The position numbers and the translations under genes were made by a program. A DNA stretch of 13,869 bases from Pyrinomonadaceae bacterium. GTDB taxonomy: Bacteria; Acidobacteriota; Blastocatellia; Pyrinomonadales; Pyrinomonadaceae. The first letter of the stretch is position 1; every line of letters starts with the position of its first letter. Positions 5,346 to 13,810 of this stretch are shown here, piece by piece. The notes under the pieces were generated by a model. That model had not been told where the DNA came from. It saw only the letters and a list, made by a program, of their open reading frames with translations, and did no database searches. The stretch lies in NCBI GenBank assembly GCA_013812565.1, contig JACCTF010000101.1, positions 1-13,869 on the forward strand. The letters are read 5' to 3'.

Positions 5346-8240
5346 ATGAAAACGAATCCATTGACTGAGCTACACAAATATGGTCAGAGCGTCTGGTATG
5401 ACCAGATGCGGCGCGCGCTGCTCACGGGCGGCGAACTAAAGCGCATGATCGATGAGGATGACTTACGCGGCGTAACATCCAATCCAACGATTTTTGAGAA
5501 GGCGATTGGTGGTTCAACCGACTACGACGAAGCGCTGGGCCAATTGGCCAATAATGGCGCAAGCGTTAATGACATCTATGAAGCTTTAGTAGTTGATGAC
5601 ATCGGGCATGCCGCCGATCTGTTTCTGCCCGTTTATCAGAAGACAGAGGGCGTTGATGGTTACATCAGCTTAGAAGTTAGTCCGGCGCTCGCGCACGATA
5701 CCGAGGGAACCATTGCCAGTGCTAAAAGCTTGTTCGCGCGACTCAACCGCCCTAACGTGATGATCAAGATACCGGCGACGCCCGAAGGACTGCCGGCGAT
5801 TGAGGAAGCGATTGCCGCAGGGCTAAATGTTAACGTCACGCTGATCTTCGCGCAGGACGTTTACGCAGCGGTCGCGGAAGCGTACATACGCGGACTCGAA
5901 CGACGCATGGCAGCGGGGCAGCCGATTGACCGCATCGCCTCGGTCGCAAGCTTCTTCGTTTCGCGCATCGACACTGCCGTTGACAAGCAACTTGAGGAGC
6001 GCATCCGCGAAGCGAAGACCGAAGACGAACGCTCGCGTTTGGAATCGCTGCTTGGTAAGACGGCAATTGCGAACGCGAAGATGGCATATCAAAAGTATAA
6101 AGAGATATTTGAAGGCGAACGCTTTGCTCAGGTGCGTGCTAAAGGGGCGCGTCCGCAGCGTCAGTTGTGGGCTTCAACCGGCACGAAGAATCCGAAGTTC
6201 TCGGATGTGCTCTACGTTGAATCGCTCATCGGGCCGGAGACGGTAAACACCGTGCCGCCCGAAACGCTGAATGCTTTTCGCGATCACGGACGAGTGCGCC
6301 CGACTTTAGAAGAAGGAATCGAAGAAGCCGGAACTGCGCTTCAGCAGTTAACGGAAGTCGGCATCAGCCTTGAGGCGGTGACGACGAAATTGACAGCCGA
6401 GGGCGTCAAGTCGTTCGCCGATTCGTTTGATAAGTTAATCGCGGTCATCAAAGAGCGACGCGATGCCGTGACGCAGAACCTGGTCGAGCGACGAACGGCG
6501 AAGCTTGGTCGATATGAGAAGAATGTTGCCGACACGCTCAAGCGGATGGAAGAAGAAAAGTTTGTCTCGCGCATGACAAGTAAGGACGCGAGCCTGTGGA
6601 AGAGCGAAGAAGCGCATGAAAAGATTATCAAGAACTCGCTCGGCTGGCTGACGGTCGTCGAGCAGATGCAGAAGCAGGCGAAGGATTTGAAAGAGTTTGC
6701 CGGTGAGGTGCGCAGTGCGGGATTCGAACACGTCGTGGTGCTCGGCATGGGCGGATCGAGTTTGTGTCCTGAAGTGCTGCGGCAAACATTCGGAAAGCTT
6801 AACGGCTTCCCGGAACTTCATGTGCTTGACTCGACGGTGCCCGCCGCAGTGCGTCTCTTGGAAGATCGGGTTGATGTGGCGAAGACGATCTTCATCGTCG
6901 CTTCAAAATCCGGCTCAACGGTTGAGCCGCAGATGTTCTATCGGTACTTCTTGAATCGCGTGCGCGAAGCGAAGGGCGAGCAGGCGGGCGAGAATTTCAT
7001 CGCAATCACAGACCCCGACACCCAACTGGCAGCGGAAGCGAACGGCGACGGCTTTCGGCGTGTGTTCCTGAATCCAGCCGACATCGGCGGGCGCTATTCG
7101 GCGCTTTCCTTCTTTGGGATGGTGCCCGCTGCGCTGATGGGAGTAGATGTTGAGGCGCTGCTCGACCGGGCTCTAGAGGCGGTCAATGCTTGCTCAGAGG
7201 TTGTTCCCGTCCAGGAGAATCCGGGCGCACGACTGGCCGCCATCCTTGGAGCGCTGACCCGTGAAGGACGCGACAAGGTAACCCTCATTACTCCGCCGCC
7301 GCTCGGTTCGCTCGGGCTGTGGATTGAGCAACTCGTTGCTGAGAGCACCGGCAAAGAGGGGAGAGGCATTCTGCCTATCGCGGGGGAGCCGCTCGGGTCT
7401 CCGGATGTCTATGGCGATGATCGGGTCTTCGTCCTCATCAGCATTGAAGATTCAACACCCGCCGAGATATTAGCTAAGTTGGACCAGTTCGAACACGCCG
7501 GGCACCCCGTGGTGCGCCACACGTTGCAATCTCCCTTGGACCTCGGTGAAGAATTCTTCGTATGGGAATTTGCGACCGCCCTTGCTGGTGCGCTGTTACA
7601 GATAAACTCTTTTGACCAGCCGAACGTGCAAGAATCGAAAGACAACACGCGGGCGTTGCTTCGAGAATTTTCAGTCAAAGGCGAACTGCCCCAGCAAACG
7701 GTTATCAGTGAAGATGGCGTGATGAAAATTTACGCCGACGAAGCAACTACGCAGTCGCTCGGAAGGGGCAGTGCTTCGCGATCAACGCTCGGCGAAACTT
7801 TCGCGCGGCATCTCGCAAGTGTTAAGGCTGGCGACTATGTTGCGCTGCTCGCATACATCGGGGAGACGCCTGAGCACAATGCAGCGCTCGAAGCGATACA
7901 AGCACAGTTGCGCGATGGATTGCGTGTCGCCACCACCGTCGGCTATGGTCCACGCTTTCTTCACTCCACCGGGCAGTTACACAAAGGCGGGGCAGGCAGC
8001 GGCGTCTTTATCCAAATCACAGCCGACGATAGCGCGGACCTACAGATCCCCGGCGAGCCTTTTACCTTCGGGGTGCTCAAGGCAGCGCAGGCGCTTGGCG
8101 ATTTCCAAGCGCTTGCGAGCCGCGAGAGAAGGGCCATTCGCGTTCATCTCGGACAAGACACGGCGGCAGGACTGAAGCAACTTCACGCACTTGTGCGAGA
8201 GGCAACGACGAAACAGACCGAAGCTACGGCAGCGGATTAG
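5346..8240 (+). CDS. tal-pgi: Bifunctional transaldolase / glucose-6-phosphate isomerase
   Basis: 964 aa fusion. The N-terminal transaldolase domain (about 1-370) moves a dihydroxyacetone unit between sugar phosphates. It has GVTSNPTIFEKAI at about 42-54, and Lys141 in NVMIKIPAT is the expected Schiff-base lysine. The C-terminal isomerase domain (about 430-950) interconverts glucose-6-phosphate and fructose-6-phosphate. It has GMGGSS at about 467-472, SKSGST at 520-525 binding the phosphate, and GGRYS at 581-585. A charged, helical stretch at about 370-430 links the domains. The length matches tal-pgi fusions known from other bacteria. ATG 5346 has AAAGGA about nine bases upstream. Together with zwf and gnd it allows carbon to cycle through the pentose phosphate pathway. 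Both domains look intact. Confidence 0.95.
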   Translation: MKTNPLTELHKYGQSVWYDQMRRALLTGGELKRMIDEDDLRGVTSNPTIFEKAIGGSTDYDEALGQLANNGASVNDIYEALVVDDIGHAADLFLPVYQKTEGVDGYISLEVSPALAHDTEGTIASAKSLFARLNRPNVMIKIPATPEGLPAIEEAIAAGLNVNVTLIFAQDVYAAVAEAYIRGLERRMAAGQPIDRIASVASFFVSRIDTAVDKQLEERIREAKTEDERSRLESLLGKTAIANAKMAYQKYKEIFEGERFAQVRAKGARPQRQLWASTGTKNPKFSDVLYVESLIGPETVNTVPPETLNAFRDHGRVRPTLEEGIEEAGTALQQLTEVGISLEAVTTKLTAEGVKSFADSFDKLIAVIKERRDAVTQNLVERRTAKLGRYEKNVADTLKRMEEEKFVSRMTSKDASLWKSEEAHEKIIKNSLGWLTVVEQMQKQAKDLKEFAGEVRSAGFEHVVVLGMGGSSLCPEVLRQTFGKLNGFPELHVLDSTVPAAVRLLEDRVDVAKTIFIVASKSGSTVEPQMFYRYFLNRVREAKGEQAGENFIAITDPDTQLAAEANGDGFRRVFLNPADIGGRYSALSFFGMVPAALMGVDVEALLDRALEAVNACSEVVPVQENPGARLAAILGALTREGRDKVTLITPPPLGSLGLWIEQLVAESTGKEGRGILPIAGEPLGSPDVYGDDRVFVLISIEDSTPAEILAKLDQFEHAGHPVVRHTLQSPLDLGEEFFVWEFATALAGALLQINSFDQPNVQESKDNTRALLREFSVKGELPQQTVISEDGVMKIYADEATTQSLGRGSASRSTLGETFARHLASVKAGDYVALLAYIGETPEHNAALEAIQAQLRDGLRVATTVGYGPRFLHSTGQLHKGGAGSGVFIQITADDSADLQIPGEPFTFGVLKAAQALGDFQALASRERRAIRVHLGQDTAAGLKQLHALVREATTKQTEATAAD

Positions 8241-8250
8241 AAGAAAGAAG

Positions 8251-8316
8251 GCAGTAGGCCCAAAAGCAGTAAGCAGCAAGAGGATTGTGTGTCGCACTTT
8301 ACTTACTGCCTACTGC
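8251..8316. repeat. Intergenic inverted repeat, GCAGTAGGC/GCAGTAAG units
   Basis: The left arm (8251-8273) contains GCAGTAGGC and GCAGTAAG. The right arm (8302-8316) reads CTTACTGCCTACTGC, the reverse complement of the two units joined. The left arm has about eight extra bases between its units. It lies in the tal-pgi to gnd gap and could form a hairpin in the transcript. Confidence 0.72.
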
Positions 8317-8359
8317 GTTTTCCCTGCTGCGGCTGATTATTGAGAGGAGCAAGAAACTA

Positions 8360-9847
8360 ATGTCAACTCCACAAATTGGAACTGCAGCGGCGCAGTTCGG
8401 CATGATGGGCTTAGCGGTGATGGGCGCAAACCTTGCCTTGAATGTCGCGGATCACGGTTTCGCGGTTGCCGTGTGGAATCGCGACGGCACGGTTACCGAT
8501 AACTTTACGGCGACGCACAATGGGAATAATCGGTTTACAGCGACGAAGACTTTTGAGGAGTTTGTGCAGGCGCTTGAGCGTCCGCGTCGCATCATGATGA
8601 TGATTAAAGCGGGCGCGCCCGTGGATGAAACCATTGCGCGCTTGAAACCTTTACTCGATGAAGGTGACATCTTGATTGACGGCGGCAACTCATGGTTCAA
8701 AGACACGCAGCGGCGCGAACAAACGCTCAGCCAGGAGGGTTTCAACTTCTTCGGATCGGGTGTTTCAGGCGGTGAAGAAGGAGCACGCTACGGGCCGAGC
8801 ATCATGCCGGGCGGGCGTCGTGAAGCTTACGAGTATGTGCGTCCGATCTTTGAAGCCATCGCTGCTCAAACTGATTCAGGCGCATGCGTCACATACATCG
8901 GGCCGGACGGGGCCGGACACTTTGTCAAGATGGTGCACAACGGCATCGAGTACGGTGACATGCAACTGATCGCCGAAGCTTACGACATCCTGCGTAGCTG
9001 TCTCGATATGGAAGCGACGGAACTCGCCGACACGTTCGCCGAGTGGAACCGTGGGCCGCTTGAATCTTTTCTCATCGAGATCACCTCGAAGATCTTCACG
9101 GTTAAGGATGAACAGACGGGGAAGCCTCTGGTCGATTTGGTGCTGGACAAAGCCAGACAAAAGGGAACGGGTAAATGGACGGCGCAAGTCGCGCTTGATC
9201 TAGGCGTTCCCATCCCAACGATTGCCGCGGCGATTGATGCGCGCGTGATGTCGAGCATGAAAGACGAGCGCGTTGCCGCAAACAAAAAGATTAAAGGAAC
9301 CAAGACGAAGCGCTTTAGAGGCGAGCGGGGGAAACTGATCACGGCGGTTCATGATGCGTTGTATGCCTCTAAGGTCTGCTCTTACGCACAAGGCATGGAC
9401 CTGATCGCGGCAGGCTCGCGCGAGTACAATTGGGACATCAACTTGCGGGAGACGGCGCGCATCTGGAAGGGCGGCTGCATCATCCGCGCACGCTTCCTTG
9501 ACACGATCATGCAGGCTTATGAGCGCACGCCCGAACTACCAAACCTCCTGCTCGATGTCGAACTGGGGCCGAGCATTCAAAAGGCGCAGAGCGCGTGGCG
9601 TTATGCTGTAACCACTGCGCAGACGCTTGGCATCCCCGTCCCGGCGATGTCTTCGTCGCTCGCCTACTTCGATTCATACCGCACTGCAAACCTGCCGCAG
9701 AACTTGACGCAGGCACAGCGCGACTTCTTCGGCGCGCACACTTACGAACGCGCCGATAAATCTGGACAAGGCTTTGTGCATACTGACTGGACGAAGCTCG
9801 TCAGAGAAGAACAGCAAACTGGGGAGAGACGAGAAGAGGAGGTGTGA
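8360..9847 (+). CDS. gnd: 6-phosphogluconate dehydrogenase, decarboxylating
   Basis: 495 aa from ATG 8360. It oxidatively decarboxylates 6-phosphogluconate to ribulose-5-phosphate, producing NADPH and CO2. The N-terminal cofactor fold reads FGMMGLAVMGANLA at 13-26; IDGGNSWF and FFGSGVSGGEEGARYGPSIMPGG are the substrate-binding region; Lys190 in KMVHNGIEYGDMQLI is the catalytic lysine. The C-terminal helical domain includes WKGGCIIRARFL. The length matches the long, dimeric form of the enzyme. An in-frame GTG at 8285 would add 25 residues from repeat DNA and is rejected; ATG 8360 has AGGAG ten bases upstream. The stop overlaps the zwf start by one base (TGATG), so the two are translationally coupled. 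Confidence 0.96.
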   Translation: MSTPQIGTAAAQFGMMGLAVMGANLALNVADHGFAVAVWNRDGTVTDNFTATHNGNNRFTATKTFEEFVQALERPRRIMMMIKAGAPVDETIARLKPLLDEGDILIDGGNSWFKDTQRREQTLSQEGFNFFGSGVSGGEEGARYGPSIMPGGRREAYEYVRPIFEAIAAQTDSGACVTYIGPDGAGHFVKMVHNGIEYGDMQLIAEAYDILRSCLDMEATELADTFAEWNRGPLESFLIEITSKIFTVKDEQTGKPLVDLVLDKARQKGTGKWTAQVALDLGVPIPTIAAAIDARVMSSMKDERVAANKKIKGTKTKRFRGERGKLITAVHDALYASKVCSYAQGMDLIAAGSREYNWDINLRETARIWKGGCIIRARFLDTIMQAYERTPELPNLLLDVELGPSIQKAQSAWRYAVTTAQTLGIPVPAMSSSLAYFDSYRTANLPQNLTQAQRDFFGAHTYERADKSGQGFVHTDWTKLVREEQQTGERREEEV

Positions 9848-11454
9848 TGTCTTCGATCACTGAGGTAGCGGAGGCCGCGCCGCCACCAGCCGTTAAAGCT
9901 CACGAAGCAACAGCGACGCCGGCAACTGTCCTTCAAGGACAGCCACAGCAAGCTAAGTTGCCGCAAACCGATCCCTGTACCATCGTCATCTTCGGGGCCT
10001 CGGGCGACCTGGCACGGCGCAAACTTATTCCGGCCCTTTACAATCTCGCCTGCGAAGGCTGCACGGGAAACCGCTTCCATGTGCTTGGAATAGGGCGCAC
10101 GCATCTGAGCGACGAAGACTTTCGCGCTCAGATGCGAGATGCGGCGGCAACTGCGAAGGATACGCGTGATTTCAACGAAGAATCGTGGGCGAGGTTTGCT
10201 CCGCGTCTAACGTACATGATCGGCGATCCGAACGACGACGGCCTGCTGCATGAACTCGCCGCGCACCTAGATCACATGCGTGAGGAAAGCGACATCAGCC
10301 CCAACACGCTTTTTTACCTTTCGACGCCGCCCTCCGTTGCGCCAAACATTATCCAAGGCTTAGGAGCCGCAAGCCTGACTGAAGAGAAAGAAGGTTATCG
10401 GCGCATCATCATCGAAAAACCGTTCGGGAGTGACTTGAATTCAGCGCGTCAACTAAACGAAGTGGTGGCCCGTGTCTTCGACGAGCATCAGGTCTACCGC
10501 ATCGACCATTACCTCGGCAAAGAGACCGTGCAGAACATCCTCGTCTTTCGCTTCGGTAACTCGCTGTTCGAGCCTGTATGGAACCGCAACTACATCGACT
10601 ATGTTGAGATCACTGCTGCTGAGACCCTCGGCATCGGCGGGCGCGCAGGCTACTACGAAGAAGCAGGCGCGCTCCGCGACATGGTCGCCAACCACTTGTT
10701 GCAACTGCTCTGCTTGACGGCGATGGAACCGCCGGTAGCCTTTGATGCTGATTCGGTACGTGAAGAAAAGGTGCAGGTGTTGCGCGCGATTCGCCCGATG
10801 TCCGCCGAAGAGTTACGCACACGCACAGTGCACGGGCAGTATGCGGCAGGCAAAGTCGGGAGCGAGGATGCGGTTGCCTACAAACAAGAGAAAGGCGTGC
10901 GGCCGGGTTCAGCGACGGAGACTTACGTGGCGTTGGAGTTTCGCATTGAAAATTGGCGTTGGGCCGGTGTGCCGTTCTACGTGCGTACAGGGAAGCGACT
11001 CGCGCGCTCTGTGACGGAGGTCGCAGTGCATTTCAAACGCACGCCGCAAGCATTGTTCGCACGCACACCGGATGCGCAGATCGAGCCGAACGTCATCGTC
11101 CTACGCATTCAACCGGATGAAGGCATCAGCCTCGGCATCGACGCAAAGCTGCCGGGTACAGAGATGCAAACCGGCACCGTGCGGATGGACTTCTCTTACA
11201 GCAAAGGCTTCGGGGTGCGCTCGCCCGCCGCGTATGAAACTCTGTTGCTCGATGCGATGCAGGGTGATGCGACGCTCTTTACCAGGCGCGACGAGGTCGA
11301 AGCCGAGTGGAAACTAATCACACCGATTGAAGAAGCATGGGCGAGGAGTGAGTCAGCGCCGCCGCTCGCCACGTATGCTTCGGGAAGCTCAGGCCCAGCC
11401 GAAGCCGATCAGATGCTCGCGCGCAATGGTCACAACTGGCGACCACTCGGTTAA
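9847..11454 (+). CDS. zwf: Glucose-6-phosphate 1-dehydrogenase
   Basis: 535 aa from ATG 9847. It oxidises glucose-6-phosphate to 6-phosphogluconolactone with NADP(H), the entry step of the oxidative pentose phosphate pathway. Motifs: nucleotide-binding GASGDLA at 50-56, EKPFG at 190-194, substrate-binding RIDHYLGKE at 218-226, and the catalytic His283 in MVANHLLQ, 62 residues after His221 as in characterised enzymes. The first 40-45 residues are an Ala/Pro-rich extension before the fold, longer than usual and probably disordered. AGGAGGT ends just before the start; GTG 9844 is an alternative that adds one residue. It overlaps gnd by one base. The C-terminus ends normally with DQMLARNGHNWRPL. 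Confidence 0.96.
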   Translation: MSSITEVAEAAPPPAVKAHEATATPATVLQGQPQQAKLPQTDPCTIVIFGASGDLARRKLIPALYNLACEGCTGNRFHVLGIGRTHLSDEDFRAQMRDAAATAKDTRDFNEESWARFAPRLTYMIGDPNDDGLLHELAAHLDHMREESDISPNTLFYLSTPPSVAPNIIQGLGAASLTEEKEGYRRIIIEKPFGSDLNSARQLNEVVARVFDEHQVYRIDHYLGKETVQNILVFRFGNSLFEPVWNRNYIDYVEITAAETLGIGGRAGYYEEAGALRDMVANHLLQLLCLTAMEPPVAFDADSVREEKVQVLRAIRPMSAEELRTRTVHGQYAAGKVGSEDAVAYKQEKGVRPGSATETYVALEFRIENWRWAGVPFYVRTGKRLARSVTEVAVHFKRTPQALFARTPDAQIEPNVIVLRIQPDEGISLGIDAKLPGTEMQTGTVRMDFSYSKGFGVRSPAAYETLLLDAMQGDATLFTRRDEVEAEWKLITPIEEAWARSESAPPLATYASGSSGPAEADQMLARNGHNWRPLG

Positions 11455-11458
11455 CAAG

Positions 11459-11583
11459 AGTTCAAGGTTCAAAGTTAAATGTCCAAAGTCAAAACACCAA
11501 AGTCGTAATATACAGTCGGTAAACGTCGGCTGTGATTATCGATTGCGCACTTTAGACCTTGAACTTTGAACCTTGAACTTTGT
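11459..11583. repeat. Intergenic inverted repeat, GTTCAAGGTTCAAAGT family
   Basis: The left arm (from 11459) reads AGTTCAAGGTTCAAAGTTAA and continues with related TCCAAAGTC units. The right arm (about 11550-11583) reads CTTTAGACCTTGAACTTTG followed by AACCTTGAACTTTG. The reverse complement of the right arm matches the left closely. It fills the zwf-to-HAD gap. The closing bases of the window (GGACTTTGGACTT, 13852-13864) resemble its units and may start another copy. Confidence 0.75.
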
Positions 11584-11595
11584 CAGGTTTGACGG

Positions 11596-12408
11596 ATGCC
11601 CATCTCGCTTGTCATTTCAGATGTGGATGCCACCTTGCTGACGCCCGAGCACAAGGTGACAGAGCGCTCAATGCAGACGGTGCAGAGGCTACATAAGCAT
11701 GGCATTCTCTTCACAGTCGCCAGTTCGCGCCCGCCGCGCGGTCTCCTCTCCCTGGTCAAGACGTTCGGTTTACGCGAGCCGTTTGCCGCCTTCAACGGAG
11801 CAATCGTGCAACTGGCTGATGGTAAAACTTTGATCCGACATGTGCTCTCGCCCAGCGTCTGCGAGCATGTGCTCGGCATCTGCGAACGCTTCGGACTTGA
11901 GCTGTGGATTTACTGCGACCACGACTGGCATGTCGCGCGTCACACGCCCTTCGTCGCGCGCGAGGAACGCACCATCGGCTTTAATGCGCGGCTCGAATCC
12001 GATTTGCGCAAGTGGCTTACGCGTGCGACGAAGCTGACGGTGGTGGGTGATCCCTTGATTGTGGCACAAGCCGAGATTGCGGTGTTGGCGGAAATCGGAA
12101 GCTGTGTGTCGGCGACAAAATCCAGGCCGCGCTATATCGACATCACCGCGCGCGAGGCGCACAAGGGGACGGTCGTCACGCAACTCGCGAGCGTCTTGCG
12201 CATTCCGACCAGAGAGATTGCGGTCATTGGAGATGGGTTCAACGACATCTTGATGTTCGAGCGTGCGGGCGTGAGCATCGCGATGGGCAACGCCGGGCCG
12301 GAGGTTCAGGGAGCCGCGAGGCATGTGACCGCAGGCAACACACATGAGGGCTTTGCCCGTGGGATCGAAGATTTCGTACTGCGTCCGAACAATTCAAATA
12401 AGGGGTAA
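11596..12408 (+). CDS. Cof-type HAD-superfamily phosphatase
   Basis: 270 aa. HAD phosphatases of the Cof/YidA type dephosphorylate sugar phosphates and related metabolites. Motif I is SDVDATLLTP, with nucleophile Asp9 and acid/base Asp11; the usual glycine after Asp11 is alanine. VASSRPPRG at about 41-49 is motif II. A C2-type cap occupies the middle. IGDGFNDILMF (Gly212-Asp213, Asn216-Asp217) is motif IV, binding magnesium, followed by GVSIAMGNAGPEV, a very typical Cof ending. ATG 11596 follows the inverted repeat closely and lacks a strong ribosome-binding site. It lies between zwf and gntK, so a pentose phosphate or gluconate phosphate intermediate is a reasonable but unproven substrate. 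Confidence 0.92.
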   Translation: MPISLVISDVDATLLTPEHKVTERSMQTVQRLHKHGILFTVASSRPPRGLLSLVKTFGLREPFAAFNGAIVQLADGKTLIRHVLSPSVCEHVLGICERFGLELWIYCDHDWHVARHTPFVAREERTIGFNARLESDLRKWLTRATKLTVVGDPLIVAQAEIAVLAEIGSCVSATKSRPRYIDITAREAHKGTVVTQLASVLRIPTREIAVIGDGFNDILMFERAGVSIAMGNAGPEVQGAARHVTAGNTHEGFARGIEDFVLRPNNSNKG

Positions 12409-12450
12409 GTTTATGGAGATAAGTCGCAGGCGATTAGTAAAGGACCTCGT

Positions 12451-12933
12451 ATGATCGTCGTCCTCATGGGCGTTACCGGATCAGGCAAAACGACGGTTGG
12501 TGAGGTGTTGGCGGCCCAACTGGGATGGCAGTTCTGCGACGCTGATAATCTTCATCCAGCCCAGAACGTTGAAAAGATGCGTCGCGGCATACCGCTCACG
12601 GATGCGGACCGCATACCGTGGCTCGAAGCTCTCAGCAATTTCGTACGCGAATGCCTTAACCGCAATGAGAGCGCCGTCATCGCCTGCTCTGCATTAAGAG
12701 TTCTCTACCGCCGGTATCTACTGATTGACGAGACGGTCAAGCTTGTCTACCTCAAGGGGGAGTTCCATCTTATCGAAAAAAGACTTGGCGAGCGGCGCGG
12801 ACACTATATGAATCCAAAGCTTCTACAAAGTCAGTTCGATACGCTGGAGGAGCCGGAAGACGGCATCACGGTTGACGTTGCACCGAGTCCAGAAGAAATT
12901 GTGCGGACGATCAGGAGCGAACTCGGCCTGTAA
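12451..12933 (+). CDS. gntK: Gluconokinase (shikimate-kinase-like type)
   Basis: 160 aa, the normal size for GntK/IdnK-type gluconokinases, which phosphorylate D-gluconate to 6-phosphogluconate with ATP. The Walker A motif is GVTGSGKTT at 7-15 with Lys13. The diagnostic gluconate-binding stretch DADNLHPAQNVEKMRRGIPL follows at about 30-50, then DADRIPWL; ACSALRVLYRRYL and the LGERRGHYMNPKLLQSQFDTLEEP region complete the family pattern. AAAGGA lies six bases before ATG 12451. It is 42 bases after the HAD gene and 20 before pgl, so these probably form one transcript. It provides an entry for free gluconate into the pathway. Confidence 0.96.
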   Translation: MIVVLMGVTGSGKTTVGEVLAAQLGWQFCDADNLHPAQNVEKMRRGIPLTDADRIPWLEALSNFVRECLNRNESAVIACSALRVLYRRYLLIDETVKLVYLKGEFHLIEKRLGERRGHYMNPKLLQSQFDTLEEPEDGITVDVAPSPEEIVRTIRSELGL

Positions 12934-12953
12934 GAGATGACAAGGATAATAAG

Positions 12954-13712
12954 ATGTCAGCTTTGTCAGAAATCGAAGTTATTATCCGCGAAGATAAAGA
13001 TGCGCTCGCCATTGCGGCGGCCGCGCGCTTCGTGGTTGCGGCAGAGGAAGCCACTATCAATCGCGGCAGCTTTCGAATCGCGCTTGCCGGTGGCTCGACT
13101 CCGCGAACTCTTTACGAACTGCTCGCCGGTGACGAGTGGCGCGAGCGTGTTGCATGGAACAAGACGCACGTATTCTGGGGCGACGAACGTCACGTGCCGC
13201 CTGATCACGCCGATAGTAACTATCGTATGGCGCAGGAAGCTTTGCTCGCCCGCGTGCCGGTGCCAAGCGAAAACATCCACCGCATCAAGGCCGAACAGAC
13301 CGACGCGCCGGGAGTGGCATCAGAGTATGAAGAAACTCTACGCGAATCTTTTCAGTTGGAAGCCGCCGAGTTGCCGTGCTTTGATCTCGTGCTGCTCGGC
13401 ATGGGAGCGGACGGACACACCGCATCGCTGTTCCCAAACACAGACGCACTGCAAGCCTCAGAGAATCGTCTCGCTGTTGCGGTATGGGTCGAGCAATTCG
13501 CACAGCACCGTATTACGCTGACGCTGCAGGTATTGTCGAACGCCCGGTGTGTGATGTTTCTTGTTGCCGGTGAAGATAAAGCGGAGACGCTGCGCACGGT
13601 GCTTGATGAAACACAAGATCGGCGTCTTCCGGCAGGACTTGTTCGCCCTACGGCAGGCAAGCTGGTATGGTTGGTAGACAAAGCAGCGGCGAGCTTGCTA
13701 CAGCAAAATTAG
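12954..13712 (+). CDS. pgl: 6-phosphogluconolactonase (DevB/SOL type)
   Basis: 252 aa. It hydrolyses 6-phosphogluconolactone, the product of Zwf, to 6-phosphogluconate. Motifs: LAGGSTPRTLYELL with GGSTP at 46-50, WGDERHVPPDHADSNY with GDERH at 76-80, and LGMGADGHTASLFP at about 148-161, where His155 is the expected catalytic residue. The C-terminal LTLQVLSNARCVMFLVAG segment is typical of the NagB-like fold. AAGGA lies seven bases before ATG 12954. It is the last gene seen of the gntK group, and only about 20 bases separate it from gntK. Length and motifs are those of a complete enzyme. Confidence 0.95.
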   Translation: MSALSEIEVIIREDKDALAIAAAARFVVAAEEATINRGSFRIALAGGSTPRTLYELLAGDEWRERVAWNKTHVFWGDERHVPPDHADSNYRMAQEALLARVPVPSENIHRIKAEQTDAPGVASEYEETLRESFQLEAAELPCFDLVLLGMGADGHTASLFPNTDALQASENRLAVAVWVEQFAQHRITLTLQVLSNARCVMFLVAGEDKAETLRTVLDETQDRRLPAGLVRPTAGKLVWLVDKAAASLLQQN

Positions 13713-13779
13713 AACGACAATGCGGCCGCGCTTCGCATCATGAGTTACAGCACTTTCCGTATGAGGGAGCAGGCAGAAG

Positions 13780-13810
13780 GCGCGACCGTGAGGGAGGGCG
13801 TCGGTCGCGC
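13780..13810. repeat. GC-rich inverted repeat after pgl
   Basis: GCGCGACCG (13780-13788) is perfectly complementary to CGGTCGCGC (13802-13810), with a 13-base loop containing GAGGGAGGGCG. It lies about 70 bases after the pgl stop and has no T-tract. It may be a terminator-like or REP-like element. Nothing else was recognised in 13713-13869. Confidence 0.65.

Noticed and set aside
8285..8359. GTG 8285 as the gnd start
   Set aside because: It would translate the inverted-repeat region into a 25-residue leader; ATG 8360 has a good ribosome-binding site and the expected N-terminus.
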